Shown: positions 1-8,911, counted from the first letter of the stretch. The stretch: 64,000 nt of DNA from PALSA-1353 sp036267155 (GCA_036267155.1 DATAWP010000039.1:1-64000), one strand, 5' to 3'. Numbers and translations are program-made. The notes: generated from the letters alone by a model not told the origin.

Positions 1-9
1 GAGGTAAGC

Positions 10-141
10 ATGAACCAACGCAACACGAGAGCACCCGGGGCAACGACAACTGCTGCGCGCTATCAATCGATGCCCGCGATTCCGCGACCGATGCCCGCTC
101 CAGACTCGACAGGATCAACACCGATGCAACATGCGGGCTAG
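10..141 (+). CDS. possible 43-residue peptide, unknown
   Basis: A short frame starts at an ATG preceded by GAGGT at the very edge of the window and stops with TAG at 139-141. The peptide is rich in Pro, Thr and Ala and carries no motif I recognise. The only support is the purine-rich stretch in front of the ATG. It may be a chance frame in the region downstream of the sulfotransferase gene, which ends at 153 on the other strand. Low confidence. Confidence 0.18.
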   Translation: MNQRNTRAPGATTTAARYQSMPAIPRPMPAPDSTGSTPMQHAG

Positions 142-152
142 ACCGCACCCAT

Positions 153-2399
153 TCAGTGTTCTAACGTTTCCAGCAGCGGACCAAGGTGCCGTTGGTAGTG
201 ACGCCAGCGGCCGACCGAGCCTGTGTAGATCGGCTGGCGGACTTGCCAGACGCTGGATGTCAGGACCGTGCTTTGAGTGCGATGAAATTCAAGACAGGCC
301 GGATCCCACGACAGGCCGAGAAAGTCGACCAGGCGTCGGCTTTGCTTCTCCAAATCGGCCACCACATCTTCGTATTGGACCTCAAGCATCGGCAGCGGCA
401 AAACGCGCAGCCAGTGAGCCATCAGCCGGTCGACTTCCAGGTATTGACGCCCGCAATGGGCCAAGTCGTAGGAAAACATGTTGCCGGTGGAGAACGATTG
501 AAAATAGCAGGACAGACAGACATCGCGCGCGTCGCGCCGGCAGAGGATAATTCGCGCCTTGGGTAACAGGACGCCGATCACGCCGAGGAAAAGAACGTTG
601 TCCGGCATCTTGTCGATGACCCGCGACGCGGCCGGATTCATATCTCGCAGGCGCTGGAGGTGTCGCTCGGCCGCCTGATTCACCGATTCACGATCCCACC
701 CCAGAGTTCCACCGAGGCTCGTTGCTATGGAGTAAATGTCTTTGAGTTCGCCTGCTCCGTGGACGTGGGGATGGCTCGCGGCGATTTGCTGCACCAGGCT
801 CGTGCCGGATCGCGGCATTCCAACGATGAACACCGGAAGCTCCGACGGCTCGCCCCATTCGCGCCGCTCCGCGAAGAATTGGGGTGTAAAGATTTCAATC
901 AATTGACCAATATGCCGGTGAAAAGCGGCTGCGTCATAGATCTCACCCGCCGTCGCCCTCAACTGCTTCATCAGCAAATTCGCATCCGCATAGCAGGCGA
1001 ATGCCTCGTCGAAGCGATCGGCGTCGTCGAGCGTCTTGGCCAAAGCAAACCCCACAGCAATGCGGTCGTCAGTCAGCAAATTGGGATCGCTCAGCAACGC
1101 CCGGAGGCGCTGGATATCCGCCGGCTCGGTTACGAGTCGGCCGGTACTGATCAGATTTTGGTAGGCGATTGCCGAGTTTGGACGGATTTCCAGCATGCGC
1201 CGGAAGCAACCGGCGGCTTCATCAAACTTGCCCTGCGCTCGCAGCGCCAGGCCCAGTCCGTTCCAAGCCGAGAAGAGGTCGGGATCGACCGCCACGGCCC
1301 GGCGAAAATAATCAACCGCGGCCGAGTCGTGCTGATGCAACAGAATCTCGCCCATCGCCTGGTGTGTGAGCGACGCATCCGGCTTTAGAGCTGCCGCCTT
1401 CGCGTGAGATGCAAGCGCCTCTTCGAACCGCTGCAAAGTCGCCAGGATGATGGCCCTGTTCGCCAGGACTTCAAAGTAATCCGGCTTCGCCCGCAACGCT
1501 TTGGCGTATGCCGTCAGAGCCTCCTCAAATCGACCCGCGGCCTGGAGGGTTTGGCCCAAATTGAAATGCGGTACAGCGTTGTCCGGTTGAAGCTGCGTCG
1601 CCCTCAAATACGCGGCGATCGCCTCTTCCAGTTTGCCCGTTTCCCGAAGAATGTTGCCAACGTTATTGTGCGCTTCGACGTAATCCGGCTTGAGTTGCAG
1701 GGCGCGGCGATATCCGGCCAACGCCTCGTCGATTCGCCCGGCATGCCGGTGAATCTCCGCCAGGCTGGCGTGCGCCTGCGGCCAATTGGGTTTCAGCTCA
1801 ATGGCCCGGGAAAACGCCGACTGGGCCGCATCCATCATTCCCTTTCCCCGCAGCGCGCCGCCCAGATTATGATGCGCTTCGGCAAATCCGGGCCGCAGAG
1901 CAATGGCCTTCGAACACGCGGCGATCGCATCATCGAACCGATGCAGGAGCGTGAGAACTCCTCCGAGGTCGTTGTGCGCCTCCGTATCCTCCGGCCTGAG
2001 CTGGACTGCGATGAAAAACGACGCCGCCGCCTCTTCGATTCGTCCGCTGGCTCCGAGCACCGCGCCCAATTCGCGGTGAAGCTCGGCGGCATCCGGGCGA
2101 GCCTCAAGAATCTTCCGGTAAATCGAGATCGCCTCGTCGAACTGTCCCTTTTGCGCGAGCAGCGCAGCCAGGTTCCTGGATGCTTCAGGAAAATCCGGCC
2201 TGGATTTGATCGCGCGACGAATCAGATCGATTGCCGCATCGCTATTGCCGCGTTGACCGGCCAGCGCCCCCAGCAAATGCAGCGCGTCCGGGTGGTTTGG
2301 TTCCTGCTCCAGGATTTGTCGATAGATTCTCTCCGCCACCGCCAGTTGGCCGGCCTGATGTTGCCGCTTGCCCATTTGTATTGCGTCGTCGCTGTTCAC
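153..2399 (-). CDS. TPR-repeat sulfotransferase
   Basis: The 748-residue protein has about 12-13 tetratricopeptide repeats over roughly residues 1-460, followed by a sulfotransferase domain. The 5'-PSB loop that binds the PAPS phosphosulfate reads VFIVGMPRSGTSLVQQ. A second conserved segment, ILCRRDARDVCLSCYFQSF, corresponds to the 3'-phosphate-binding region. Proteins of this type (Sulfotransfer_3 family) are presumed to sulfate a protein or glycan held by the TPR scaffold; the acceptor is unknown. There is no signal peptide, so it probably acts in the cytoplasm or at the membrane face. The N-terminal TPR unit (roughly GKRQHQAGQLAVAERIYRQI) closely resembles the starts of the TPR-glycosyltransferases at 36.7 and 39.0 kb. 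It stands alone, 117 bp from the start of the chitin island and reading away from it. The family call is firm; the substrate is open. Confidence 0.9.
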   Translation of the reverse strand: MNSDDAIQMGKRQHQAGQLAVAERIYRQILEQEPNHPDALHLLGALAGQRGNSDAAIDLIRRAIKSRPDFPEASRNLAALLAQKGQFDEAISIYRKILEARPDAAELHRELGAVLGASGRIEEAAASFFIAVQLRPEDTEAHNDLGGVLTLLHRFDDAIAACSKAIALRPGFAEAHHNLGGALRGKGMMDAAQSAFSRAIELKPNWPQAHASLAEIHRHAGRIDEALAGYRRALQLKPDYVEAHNNVGNILRETGKLEEAIAAYLRATQLQPDNAVPHFNLGQTLQAAGRFEEALTAYAKALRAKPDYFEVLANRAIILATLQRFEEALASHAKAAALKPDASLTHQAMGEILLHQHDSAAVDYFRRAVAVDPDLFSAWNGLGLALRAQGKFDEAAGCFRRMLEIRPNSAIAYQNLISTGRLVTEPADIQRLRALLSDPNLLTDDRIAVGFALAKTLDDADRFDEAFACYADANLLMKQLRATAGEIYDAAAFHRHIGQLIEIFTPQFFAERREWGEPSELPVFIVGMPRSGTSLVQQIAASHPHVHGAGELKDIYSIATSLGGTLGWDRESVNQAAERHLQRLRDMNPAASRVIDKMPDNVLFLGVIGVLLPKARIILCRRDARDVCLSCYFQSFSTGNMFSYDLAHCGRQYLEVDRLMAHWLRVLPLPMLEVQYEDVVADLEKQSRRLVDFLGLSWDPACLEFHRTQSTVLTSSVWQVRQPIYTGSVGRWRHYQRHLGPLLETLEH

Positions 2400-2516
2400 G
2401 GGCGTTATTCACTATGTCGCTTCCGACGGCAAACTTCCAGCATCGCCGCGAAATACCGCGCGCCGTCCCAGCGGGATCAGGTGTGGATTGCAAAACCAAA
2501 AAGGGTCGGGCCTGCG

Positions 2517-3386
2517 CTAGAGATTTTCAGCCCCTGAACGGCTACCCGCCAGGGCGGCCGCGCCTCGGGCCGCGTGGAAGTCGTCGTCGCCGGTGGTCAA
2601 CGTCCATCCCGGCCGGGCCAGGCTCGTCAAATTCGCTTCGATCTTCCCGCGCAGAACCGGAAGCAGATGCCGCAGACGGATTCCGATTCCGCCGCAAAGG
2701 CAGATGTGATGCGGCCGATAGATCGCATGGCAGATTCGGATCGCCCGCACCAGGGCGAGCATCGGCGGTTCATCCCCTTTGAATGTCGCCAAAGCGGCTG
2801 AAACATCGTTTCCATATCGGTGGCGCAACGCCGCGACGCCGACATATCCTTCAAGTCCGCCGGCGCCGCCGTCGGGGCCTATCACCTGATGACCCGGAAC
2901 CGACACATCGATCTGCCCGAGATGTCCGGGCGAACTTTCCTCGACGATCAGCGGCTTGCCGTTGTCCAGCACCGCGCTGCCGACGCCCGTTCCCAATGCC
3001 AGGACGAGCAGCCGCCCTTTCGGTTGCCGGATTGAATAAATGTCATGCGCCGCCGCCCGTGCATCGTTCAAAATCCGCGCGATTCCGCCGACGATCAGCC
3101 CCAGCGTGTCGGGAACAAACTGATCGAGCGGAATCCCCACCAATCCCGGCACGTTCACCGCCATGGAGATGGTGCGGCTGACGCTGTCATACAGCCCGGG
3201 GACGCACAACCCGATGGTGTGCAAATCGGTGATCCGGCCGGCCACGGTCTCACGGATGGCGGCGCGCAAGGCTTCCGTGTCGGGCTTGGCGTAGAACGGA
3301 CTTTGGGCGGCCCAAAGCACCTTGCCATCCTTGCGAGCGGCCGCCTTCACCGCTGTTCCGCCTATGTCAATTCCTAGCGTGATCAT
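2517..3386 (-). CDS. ROK-family sugar kinase, probable GlcNAc or glucosamine kinase
   Basis: This 289-residue protein opens with the ROK/actin-fold phosphate loop DIGGTAVKAA (residues 6-15) and has the second ATP-binding stretch LALGTGVGSAV. Such enzymes transfer phosphate from ATP to the 6-hydroxyl of a hexose or N-acetylhexosamine. The Cys-rich zinc motif (CxCGxxGCxE) found in many ROK proteins is missing: the matching stretch reads GHLGQIDVSVPGHQVIGPDG with no cysteine, although the preceding GH is kept. The gene overlaps the 3' end of the NagB/PIG-L gene by 20 bp on the same strand, so the two are almost certainly co-transcribed and translationally coupled. That places the substrate among GlcNAc and glucosamine. 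Specificity is inferred from context only; a glucokinase-like role is the alternative. Confidence 0.85.
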   Translation of the reverse strand: MITLGIDIGGTAVKAAARKDGKVLWAAQSPFYAKPDTEALRAAIRETVAGRITDLHTIGLCVPGLYDSVSRTISMAVNVPGLVGIPLDQFVPDTLGLIVGGIARILNDARAAAHDIYSIRQPKGRLLVLALGTGVGSAVLDNGKPLIVEESSPGHLGQIDVSVPGHQVIGPDGGAGGLEGYVGVAALRHRYGNDVSAALATFKGDEPPMLALVRAIRICHAIYRPHHICLCGGIGIRLRHLLPVLRGKIEANLTSLARPGWTLTTGDDDFHAARGAAALAGSRSGAENL

Positions 3387-5331
3387 TTAATTTCTCGTGG
3401 TGATGCTTGGTCGTGGCCCGTTCGGTGGGAAGCCACCGGACGAACCCTTCCATTGCCTCGTACTCAGCCAAGCCAAGTTTATCATACAGCGACGCCGTGG
3501 CGCGGTTGCGATCTTCGGCACGTTGCCAGAATTCACGTTCGTCCACGCCCGGATACATCGCTTTATCCTTCTGGGACTGATGCTTGAAGACCGCCAGCCG
3601 TTTGCGCAGAAGTTCCTGCGGCGAAAGCGGGACGGCCATCTCGATCTGTTCGGGCTCCCATTCTTCCCAGGCGCCGCGGTACAGCCAGATTTCACTGTGC
3701 TCGAACCAGGGCCGATTCTTCACCCGGTCGATCGCCGCCAGAATCGCCACCAGACAAACCCGATGCGTTCCATGCGGATCGGATAAATCACCGGCCGCGT
3801 AGATCTGGTGAGGCCGAAGCTCTTCCAGAAGGTCCTCGATAATTTTGATGTCCGCTTCGCTGATCGGTTTCTTTCGAACGGCGCCCGTCTCATAGAACGG
3901 CATATCCAGGAAATGCAGGCGATCGGTGGGGATGCCCGCCTGCCGGCCCGCGGCGATGGCTTCGCTGCGGCGAATGAGGGTTTTGATCTTCTGCATTTCG
4001 CGGGCGTCGGGCTGGCCCGGCTTTTTGCTGCTCACGGCGTTTTCGATCCGATCGCCGATGCTCAGCGCCTTGCCCTCGAGCCGGAACATTCTCATCAGGT
4101 CCGCCGCGAAATGGGCGTAACGGATCGCATCCGCATCGAACACGGCAATATTGCCGGAGGTTTGATACGCGACATGAACTTCGTGTCCTTGATCCGCGAG
4201 GCGGATCAGCGTGCCGCCCATGGAGATGACGTCATCATCCGGGTGGGGCGAAAATACCAGAACGCGTTTGGGAAAGGTGGCATCGCTCGGCCGATCGATG
4301 TCGCCCGGCCGTTTGCGATCGACCGGTTTTCCACCGGGCCATCCGGTGATGGTTTCTGTCAGGCTTCGGAATACCTCGATGTTGATGTTGTAAGCCGGGC
4401 CATGCGCGGCCAGAAGGTCCTGCAATCCCCCTTCGTTGTAATCTTCTTCGGTGAGCTTGAGGATGGCTTTCCCCGTCCGGCGCGCCAGCCAGATCGCGGC
4501 TTTATTGATCGCCTTGCGATCCCAGGAAACCGCGCCGAACAACCATGGAGATTGACGGCGGGTCAGACGCGCCGCGGCGGCATCGTCCAGAATCACCTCG
4601 GCGTTGGGATGCTCCTGCAGGAACGACGCGGCAACGGAATCGGTCAACGGCCCTTCAACGGCGGCGGCAACGATGGCCGCCTTGCCTTCGCCGAACGCCA
4701 TGAGGATCACGCGCTTCGCCGCCAGAATCGTCCCCACCCCCATCGTGATCGCACGGCGCGGAACGTCCTGTTCACCAAAAAAATCCGAGGCGGCATCCAA
4801 ACGCGTGACCTTGTCGAGCGCGATCAGGCGGGTCCGCGAATCACGGCCTGATCCCGGTTCGTTGAACCCGATGTGCCCTGTTCGTCCAATCCCCAGCAAT
4901 TGCAGATCCATCCCCCCCGCTTCCTCAATGGCCTTTTCGTATTGTTCGCAGTAGGCCGACACTTTGTCGAAAGGCAACTCGCCGTCGGGAATATGAACAT
5001 GGGCGGATGGGATATCGATGTGGCTGAACAGATGTTCGTGCATGAAGCGCCAGTAAGACTGGGGGGCTTCCTTCTGCATCGGATAATACTCGTCAAGATT
5101 GAACGTGATGACGTTTTTGAACGAAAGCCCTTCCTGCTGATGGCGGCGGACCAATTCGGCATAAACGGAGACTGGCGTCGATCCCGTCGCCAGGCCCAGG
5201 ACGCAGTTCTTCCCCTCCTCGCCGCGCCGGCGGATCAATGCGGCAATCTCCGCGGCAACGCCAATGCTGGCGTCCTTGGCGTCGCAACAAATCCGCGTTT
5301 TCACATGCTCTTTCAGGCCATGGATAGCCAT
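3367..5331 (-). CDS. nagB: glucosamine-6-phosphate deaminase fused to a PIG-L/LmbE deacetylase
   Basis: The 654-residue protein has two parts. Residues 1 to about 265 are a NagB domain (GlcN-6-P to fructose-6-P plus ammonia). It has the general-base region TFNLDEYYP (Asp80) and the active-site loop GIGRTGHIGFNEPGS (His153, Glu158). The loop Asp of E. coli NagB (Asp141) is Thr151 here, a form I recall from long NagB-like proteins. From about residue 355 to the end is a PIG-L/LmbE domain with zinc-binding HPDDD (363-367) and a later DPHGTHR; this family removes N-acetyl groups from GlcNAc-type substrates. One chain could therefore do both deacetylation and deamination, covering for the missing NagA. 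The start at 5331 is supported by GGAGG at 5337-5341. It overlaps the downstream ROK kinase and is divergent from a ROK repressor. Domain assignment is firm; the deacetylase substrate is inferred. Confidence 0.92.
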   Translation of the reverse strand: MAIHGLKEHVKTRICCDAKDASIGVAAEIAALIRRRGEEGKNCVLGLATGSTPVSVYAELVRRHQQEGLSFKNVITFNLDEYYPMQKEAPQSYWRFMHEHLFSHIDIPSAHVHIPDGELPFDKVSAYCEQYEKAIEEAGGMDLQLLGIGRTGHIGFNEPGSGRDSRTRLIALDKVTRLDAASDFFGEQDVPRRAITMGVGTILAAKRVILMAFGEGKAAIVAAAVEGPLTDSVAASFLQEHPNAEVILDDAAAARLTRRQSPWLFGAVSWDRKAINKAAIWLARRTGKAILKLTEEDYNEGGLQDLLAAHGPAYNINIEVFRSLTETITGWPGGKPVDRKRPGDIDRPSDATFPKRVLVFSPHPDDDVISMGGTLIRLADQGHEVHVAYQTSGNIAVFDADAIRYAHFAADLMRMFRLEGKALSIGDRIENAVSSKKPGQPDAREMQKIKTLIRRSEAIAAGRQAGIPTDRLHFLDMPFYETGAVRKKPISEADIKIIEDLLEELRPHQIYAAGDLSDPHGTHRVCLVAILAAIDRVKNRPWFEHSEIWLYRGAWEEWEPEQIEMAVPLSPQELLRKRLAVFKHQSQKDKAMYPGVDEREFWQRAEDRNRATASLYDKLGLAEYEAMEGFVRWLPTERATTKHHHEKLNDHARN

Positions 5332-5356
5332 GACAGCCTCCGGCGAGTCCGCTCCT

Positions 5357-5387
5357 ACTTTTTATATCAATAAGTAAAAAGTGTCAA
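5357..5387 (-). promoter_or_regulatory. nagB promoter with overlapping palindromic operator
   Basis: Reading toward nagB, a perfect -35 TTGACA (5382-5387) is followed by TATAAA (5361-5366, 15-bp gap) or TAAAAA (5359-5364, 17-bp gap). A perfect inverted repeat, ACTTTTTA-N10-TAAAAAGT, spans 5357-5382 and covers the whole core promoter. This is the expected layout for a repressor site that blocks RNA polymerase. The gene divergent from nagB encodes a ROK-type repressor, the obvious candidate to bind here. Confidence 0.7.
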
Positions 5388-5612
5388 GACAAATGCGCCC
5401 AATCTGTGCCGGCCGGCGGTGTTGCGGGTATTTCCCTCCAGTGTCAATATGGCCTAGAATTCCCGGTTAAACGAGGTGGGATGAGCCTTCGGAGGAAGCT
5501 TGCAGTCCTCTTTTGTTAACGTCATGATAAAAAAGGCGGAAAGATGATAGAAAGTCGCACCCAATGCCCTATTGACCGTGTATGGTGACCCCAGCGGCGC
5601 CAAGGAGCGATC

Positions 5613-6758
5613 GTGCTAGACGACCGGGAAAAAGAAATCATTCAAATCCTGTGGCACCAGAGGCGCCTGAGCCGGTGGGAGCTTCATGAACGGTCGGGCC
5701 AGACGCCAAACGGAGTGGGAACCGTCGTCAGCAGGCTGATTGAGCGGGGGTTGCTTCGAGAATGCCGCGCCGAACCCTCCAGCGGCGGCCGGCCCAGGAT
5801 CCCGCTGGAACTCGATCCGCAGCGGCGGCACGTGGTGGGTGTTCTCATTGCCCAGCATGCCGTCGAAGTTTGCCGATTGAATCTTTACGGGAACCTGATC
5901 GGAAAGCAGATTCGCCGGGAAGTGTCCCGGCCCCAGCACATGATCGTGACGGCGGCTTCGATGCTGGAAAAGATGGTGGACGATCAAACCCTGGGGATCG
6001 GCGTGGGCGCCGCGGGTCTGATCGACGCTGAATCTCATAAGATTTTGATGAGTTCGGCCATTCCCGATCAGCGGGCCATTTCTCTTCAGCCGATTTACGA
6101 CGCGGCCGTCAAATGTCCGCTCGTTCTGGCGAATGACATGCAGGCTTTGGCCGTCCGCTGGATGCTGACGCATCGGGCGGAAATCAGTCACGACGTGCTG
6201 CTGGTCGGATTCGTCGATGGTTCCATGGGCGCGGCGATGCTCATCGAGGGGCGGCCCAATCGAGGATGCGTGATGGCGTGCAATGAACTCGGTCACACGC
6301 GGATGCCCGTGGAAACCGATCGATGCTATTGCGGGCAGACCGGTTGCCTCGAGGTGATCTGCTCGACGGGCTTCCTGAGGCGGCATGGCTTGCCGAAGGG
6401 AATGACCCTGCCGTCGGCCCTCGCCGCGGCCGGGCAAATTCCGGGGCTTGAAAAAATGCTGGAACTGCTTGCCACGGGAATCGCCAACAGCGTGAACTTT
6501 GTCCGCCCCCATCGATTGGTGCTGGTCAGCAATCTTCTTCGACACGAAGCGTTCAGCGGCCCGCTGGTTCGGCAGATCCGGGGCATGTTGTTGTCGGAAT
6601 TGGCGGATCGGGTGCGGATCGACCTGTGGGATCAGCCGGCTTTCCAATCGGCGGAAACGGCCGGCTGGGCCGCCTTGGCCAATCTGTATACGAATGCGTG
6701 GGAGCCGACCACGATGACCCCCGCTGCCGATGAAGAAAAAGCCACGGCCAAGATTTGA
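5613..6758 (+). CDS. ROK-family transcriptional repressor (NagC/XylR type)
   Basis: This 381-residue protein has an N-terminal winged helix-turn-helix (about residues 5-60, including LSRWELHERSGQTPNGVGTVVSRLIE) followed by a ROK sugar-binding fold. The zinc motif CYCGQTGCLE is intact. The kinase-type DxGGT ATP loop is absent, as expected for a regulator rather than an enzyme. ROK repressors of this kind (NagC is the model) bind palindromic A/T-rich operators and are released by a sugar phosphate such as GlcNAc-6-P. The GTG start at 5613 is supported by AAGGAG at 5602-5607. It is divergent from the nagB/ROK-kinase operon, and the palindrome over the nagB promoter lies in the shared 281-bp gap. 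The likely role is repression of the chitin/GlcNAc genes, inferred from position. Confidence 0.9.
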   Translation: MLDDREKEIIQILWHQRRLSRWELHERSGQTPNGVGTVVSRLIERGLLRECRAEPSSGGRPRIPLELDPQRRHVVGVLIAQHAVEVCRLNLYGNLIGKQIRREVSRPQHMIVTAASMLEKMVDDQTLGIGVGAAGLIDAESHKILMSSAIPDQRAISLQPIYDAAVKCPLVLANDMQALAVRWMLTHRAEISHDVLLVGFVDGSMGAAMLIEGRPNRGCVMACNELGHTRMPVETDRCYCGQTGCLEVICSTGFLRRHGLPKGMTLPSALAAAGQIPGLEKMLELLATGIANSVNFVRPHRLVLVSNLLRHEAFSGPLVRQIRGMLLSELADRVRIDLWDQPAFQSAETAGWAALANLYTNAWEPTTMTPAADEEKATAKI

Positions 6759-6813
6759 TCCGGATTCGCTTCGGACTGCTTCACGTCGTTTTGATCTCAA
6801 CGCCCCAAACGAA

Positions 6814-6855
6814 AAACGGGGACGGCATGGATTCTCTCCATACCGCCGCCCGTTT
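6814..6855. terminator. hairpin between convergent genes, probable bidirectional terminator
   Basis: A stem with outer arms AAACGGG (6814-6820) and CCCGTTT (6849-6855) and an inner pairing of ATGGA with TCCAT around a TTCTC loop lies between the 3' ends of the ROK repressor and the PEP-CTERM gene. Short A-rich and T-rich flanks suit termination from either side. Confidence 0.6.
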
Positions 6856-6880
6856 AGGCTGGGAACGATGTATCGTCCGT

Positions 6881-7558
6881 TTAATTCTTGCGACGACGCC
6901 GACTGAGCAGCAGGCTGCCGGTGAGCCCGATCAGCGAAAGCGAAGCCGGTTCGGGCACCACGGCCTGGACGTTATCAACGTAGACCGTCTGAGCGCCATT
7001 CCCGTCAAGAATAAGCTGGAACCCGCTGACGTACCATCCTTCACCCAAGAGATTGCCAAAGGTGATGGGATTGCCCGAGTCCGGATCGTTTCCGGTTATC
7101 GGAATGCTCAAATTATACGTGCCGGGAGCCAGGTCGATGTTGACCCAGTCAGTGTTTGGAACGGCGTATTGGTCCCCATATTCCCCCTCGCCTGGGTTTG
7201 AAACAAAGAGGGAGATTCCCATATCCGAATAGGTGCCGGTAAAGGCAGGATCGTTGGGCGAGACGGTCAAATCCAGCGTAACGGCGGATAAGTTCGGATT
7301 GGCCAGTGGAGCCGGCAGGTCACCTTGCGTGTAGGTGCCGACATAACCGCCGGGCGTGACAATCTGCAGCGCATCGGAACCAACCGTTGCGCCGGTCGTC
7401 GTCTGCGTCACGGACGTCGTTCCGTTATTTACGAAACCGTCCTTTCCGTTGGGCGAATCCCCGGTCTCGAACGAATACATCAAAACGCCTGCCTGAGCCG
7501 AAATCGCACCGAGCGACATGGCGGCTGCAACAGCCGTAAGCAAAAGAGACTTCCGCAT
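6881..7558 (-). CDS. secreted PEP-CTERM protein, beta-rich domain
   Basis: The 225-residue protein has a signal peptide (MRKSLLLTAVAAAMSLGAISAQA), a single beta-rich domain, and a C-terminal sorting signal VPEPASLSLIGLTGSLLLSRRRRKN: the PEP motif, a hydrophobic stretch and a basic tail. In PEP-CTERM systems an exosortase cuts this signal. The central domain is clearly related to the N-terminal third of the protein at 19.5 kb: both contain VNIDLAPGTY, a GNP or GDP turn and a closing YVDNVQAV or YLDNVQAI strand. That pattern resembles carbohydrate-binding jelly-roll domains, so a chitin-surface role is possible but unproven. The gene sits inside the chitin island and is convergent with the ROK repressor. 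Confidence 0.85.
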   Translation of the reverse strand: MRKSLLLTAVAAAMSLGAISAQAGVLMYSFETGDSPNGKDGFVNNGTTSVTQTTTGATVGSDALQIVTPGGYVGTYTQGDLPAPLANPNLSAVTLDLTVSPNDPAFTGTYSDMGISLFVSNPGEGEYGDQYAVPNTDWVNIDLAPGTYNLSIPITGNDPDSGNPITFGNLLGEGWYVSGFQLILDGNGAQTVYVDNVQAVVPEPASLSLIGLTGSLLLSRRRRKN

Positions 7559-7762
7559 TTTTGGCCTCCTTAAAAGAGAAATGAGCGACGGATATACTCA
7601 CGCGTATCCCGTCATTGTTTGTTACCTGAAAGCTCCAGAATACCTCGAAAAACAGGTTGAAGAGTCATCCGGAACTCTTTCCAACCCATCCATTCACCAT
7701 TCGTTAAAAAACCTCGCTCTTATCAGACCTAATCCGTAAACCGCACCAAACAACGTCCCGGC

Positions 7763-8842
7763 TTATCCGGGCGATTGGATGCAAACGTCCATGACCATGA
7801 AGGTTCCCACCGTTCGAGTCTCGACGTGACCATCGACGCAAAGCGCAGCCATGGCCGTGTTATTCAGGTGGCGAAATCGCAGATGAGTATTGAAATACCC
7901 GGCTCCCGGCTGCAGGTCCACGTTCCATTTTTTCTGCATCGCCGCGCACACCGTCGGACTTTGACTTTGGCTGATCTCGCCGGGCGATACCGGGCGGTTG
8001 TATTGCACCGCCGTCGGCGTGTTGCGGTAGAAATATGTGCCAAACGTCAATTCGTTCCCATCCAATTCCGTGGCTTGTTCATAAGCATTGTTATTCCAAT
8101 CCGCACACTGCGGCGCGTCCCAGATCAGAAAGGTCGTGCTGGGTTTGATGTTGGAGAGCTTTCGCTGCCTCTTGTTCACCGCCGCAACTGGGGTTCCATC
8201 CTGCAGGTAATCCTGCTCCCAATTATCAGGGAAGACCCGTGGATTGCACGTGTAGTGGTTGACGTAACGGAAGTCATTTCCCTGGATGGTATCCACATCG
8301 CGAAACATGGCCGACAAGTTAGTGACCAAGCCGCCCGCGCCAATCAGGTTCGCCTGGACTTCGCTGGAAAGGGCAAAAGTCCAGTACCAACTAAACTCCT
8401 CATCCGAGGAATTGGGCAAAACGCCGCTTTCCCATGGCGTCGTGCCCCCCTTGTCGTTCCTGATATCGCCAAAGGGGAGCATTCCGTTATTCTCTGTCAC
8501 GTAAATATCCAGAGCTTGTCCGATCTGTCGAAGCCCCGATTGACAGTCGATGAAGTTCGCTTGCTGCCGCGCCTTGTTGAGCGCCGGCAGCAGAACGCTG
8601 ATCAGCAAACCGATGATTCCGATGACGACGAGCAATTCGACGAGCGTAAATGCGGCCGCGGCGCGACCAACAGATAGCATCCCCCGGCTGAACGATTGCT
8701 CGTGCGTTGGGCCCGCCAAGCCAAGCCTGGTGTTTTTCTGTCTTGCCGCGATCACTTTGGCCTCCGCATCAGATCCCAGCGCTTTGATGGTTCGTCCCCG
8801 CCAGAAACACGACACTTCGCTCTTTGTCTGCGACATTGCCAT
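7763..8842 (-). CDS. type II secretion/type IV pilus-like pseudopilin (DUF1559-like)
   Basis: A prepilin cleavage and transmembrane motif, AFTLVELLVVIGIIGLLIS, sits near residue 64 of a 359-residue frame and is followed by a globular domain containing LNKARQQANFIDCQSGLRQIGQAL. This is the DUF1559/H-X9-DG type of pseudopilin that is very abundant in planctomycetes. The end, MAALCVDGHVETRTVG, matches the VDGHV signature of that family. The start is unsure: an internal ATG at 8680 would give a normal 10-residue leader (MLSVGRAAAA), while the ATG at 8842 gives an unusually long one. The 8842 start is preceded by the A/T-rich box of the chitin island but by no clear Shine-Dalgarno site. A role in displaying or exporting chitin-related proteins is speculative. 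Confidence 0.82.
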   Translation of the reverse strand: MAMSQTKSEVSCFWRGRTIKALGSDAEAKVIAARQKNTRLGLAGPTHEQSFSRGMLSVGRAAAAFTLVELLVVIGIIGLLISVLLPALNKARQQANFIDCQSGLRQIGQALDIYVTENNGMLPFGDIRNDKGGTTPWESGVLPNSSDEEFSWYWTFALSSEVQANLIGAGGLVTNLSAMFRDVDTIQGNDFRYVNHYTCNPRVFPDNWEQDYLQDGTPVAAVNKRQRKLSNIKPSTTFLIWDAPQCADWNNNAYEQATELDGNELTFGTYFYRNTPTAVQYNRPVSPGEISQSQSPTVCAAMQKKWNVDLQPGAGYFNTHLRFRHLNNTAMAALCVDGHVETRTVGTFMVMDVCIQSPG

Positions 8843-8853
8843 ACGGATGGATT

Positions 8854-8879
8854 ACTTTTTATCATACAAAATAATAAAT
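8854..8879 (-). promoter_or_regulatory. A/T-rich promoter box before the pseudopilin gene
   Basis: ACTTTTTATCATAC followed by AAAATAATAAAT lies 12 bp in front of the ATG at 8842. In gene direction it reads TGATAAAAAGT, shared with the nagB promoter and the gene at 9388. It probably contains a -10 element (TATGAT) and perhaps a degenerate operator half-site. Confidence 0.4.
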
Positions 8880-8911
8880 GAAACAAAAAAATCGGAATTA
8901 TTTTCGTTTTC

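Noticed and set aside
3808..4851. A 347-residue frame on the + strand across the NagB/PIG-L fusion
   Set aside because: It is antisense to a gene with clear catalytic motifs and carries none of its own.
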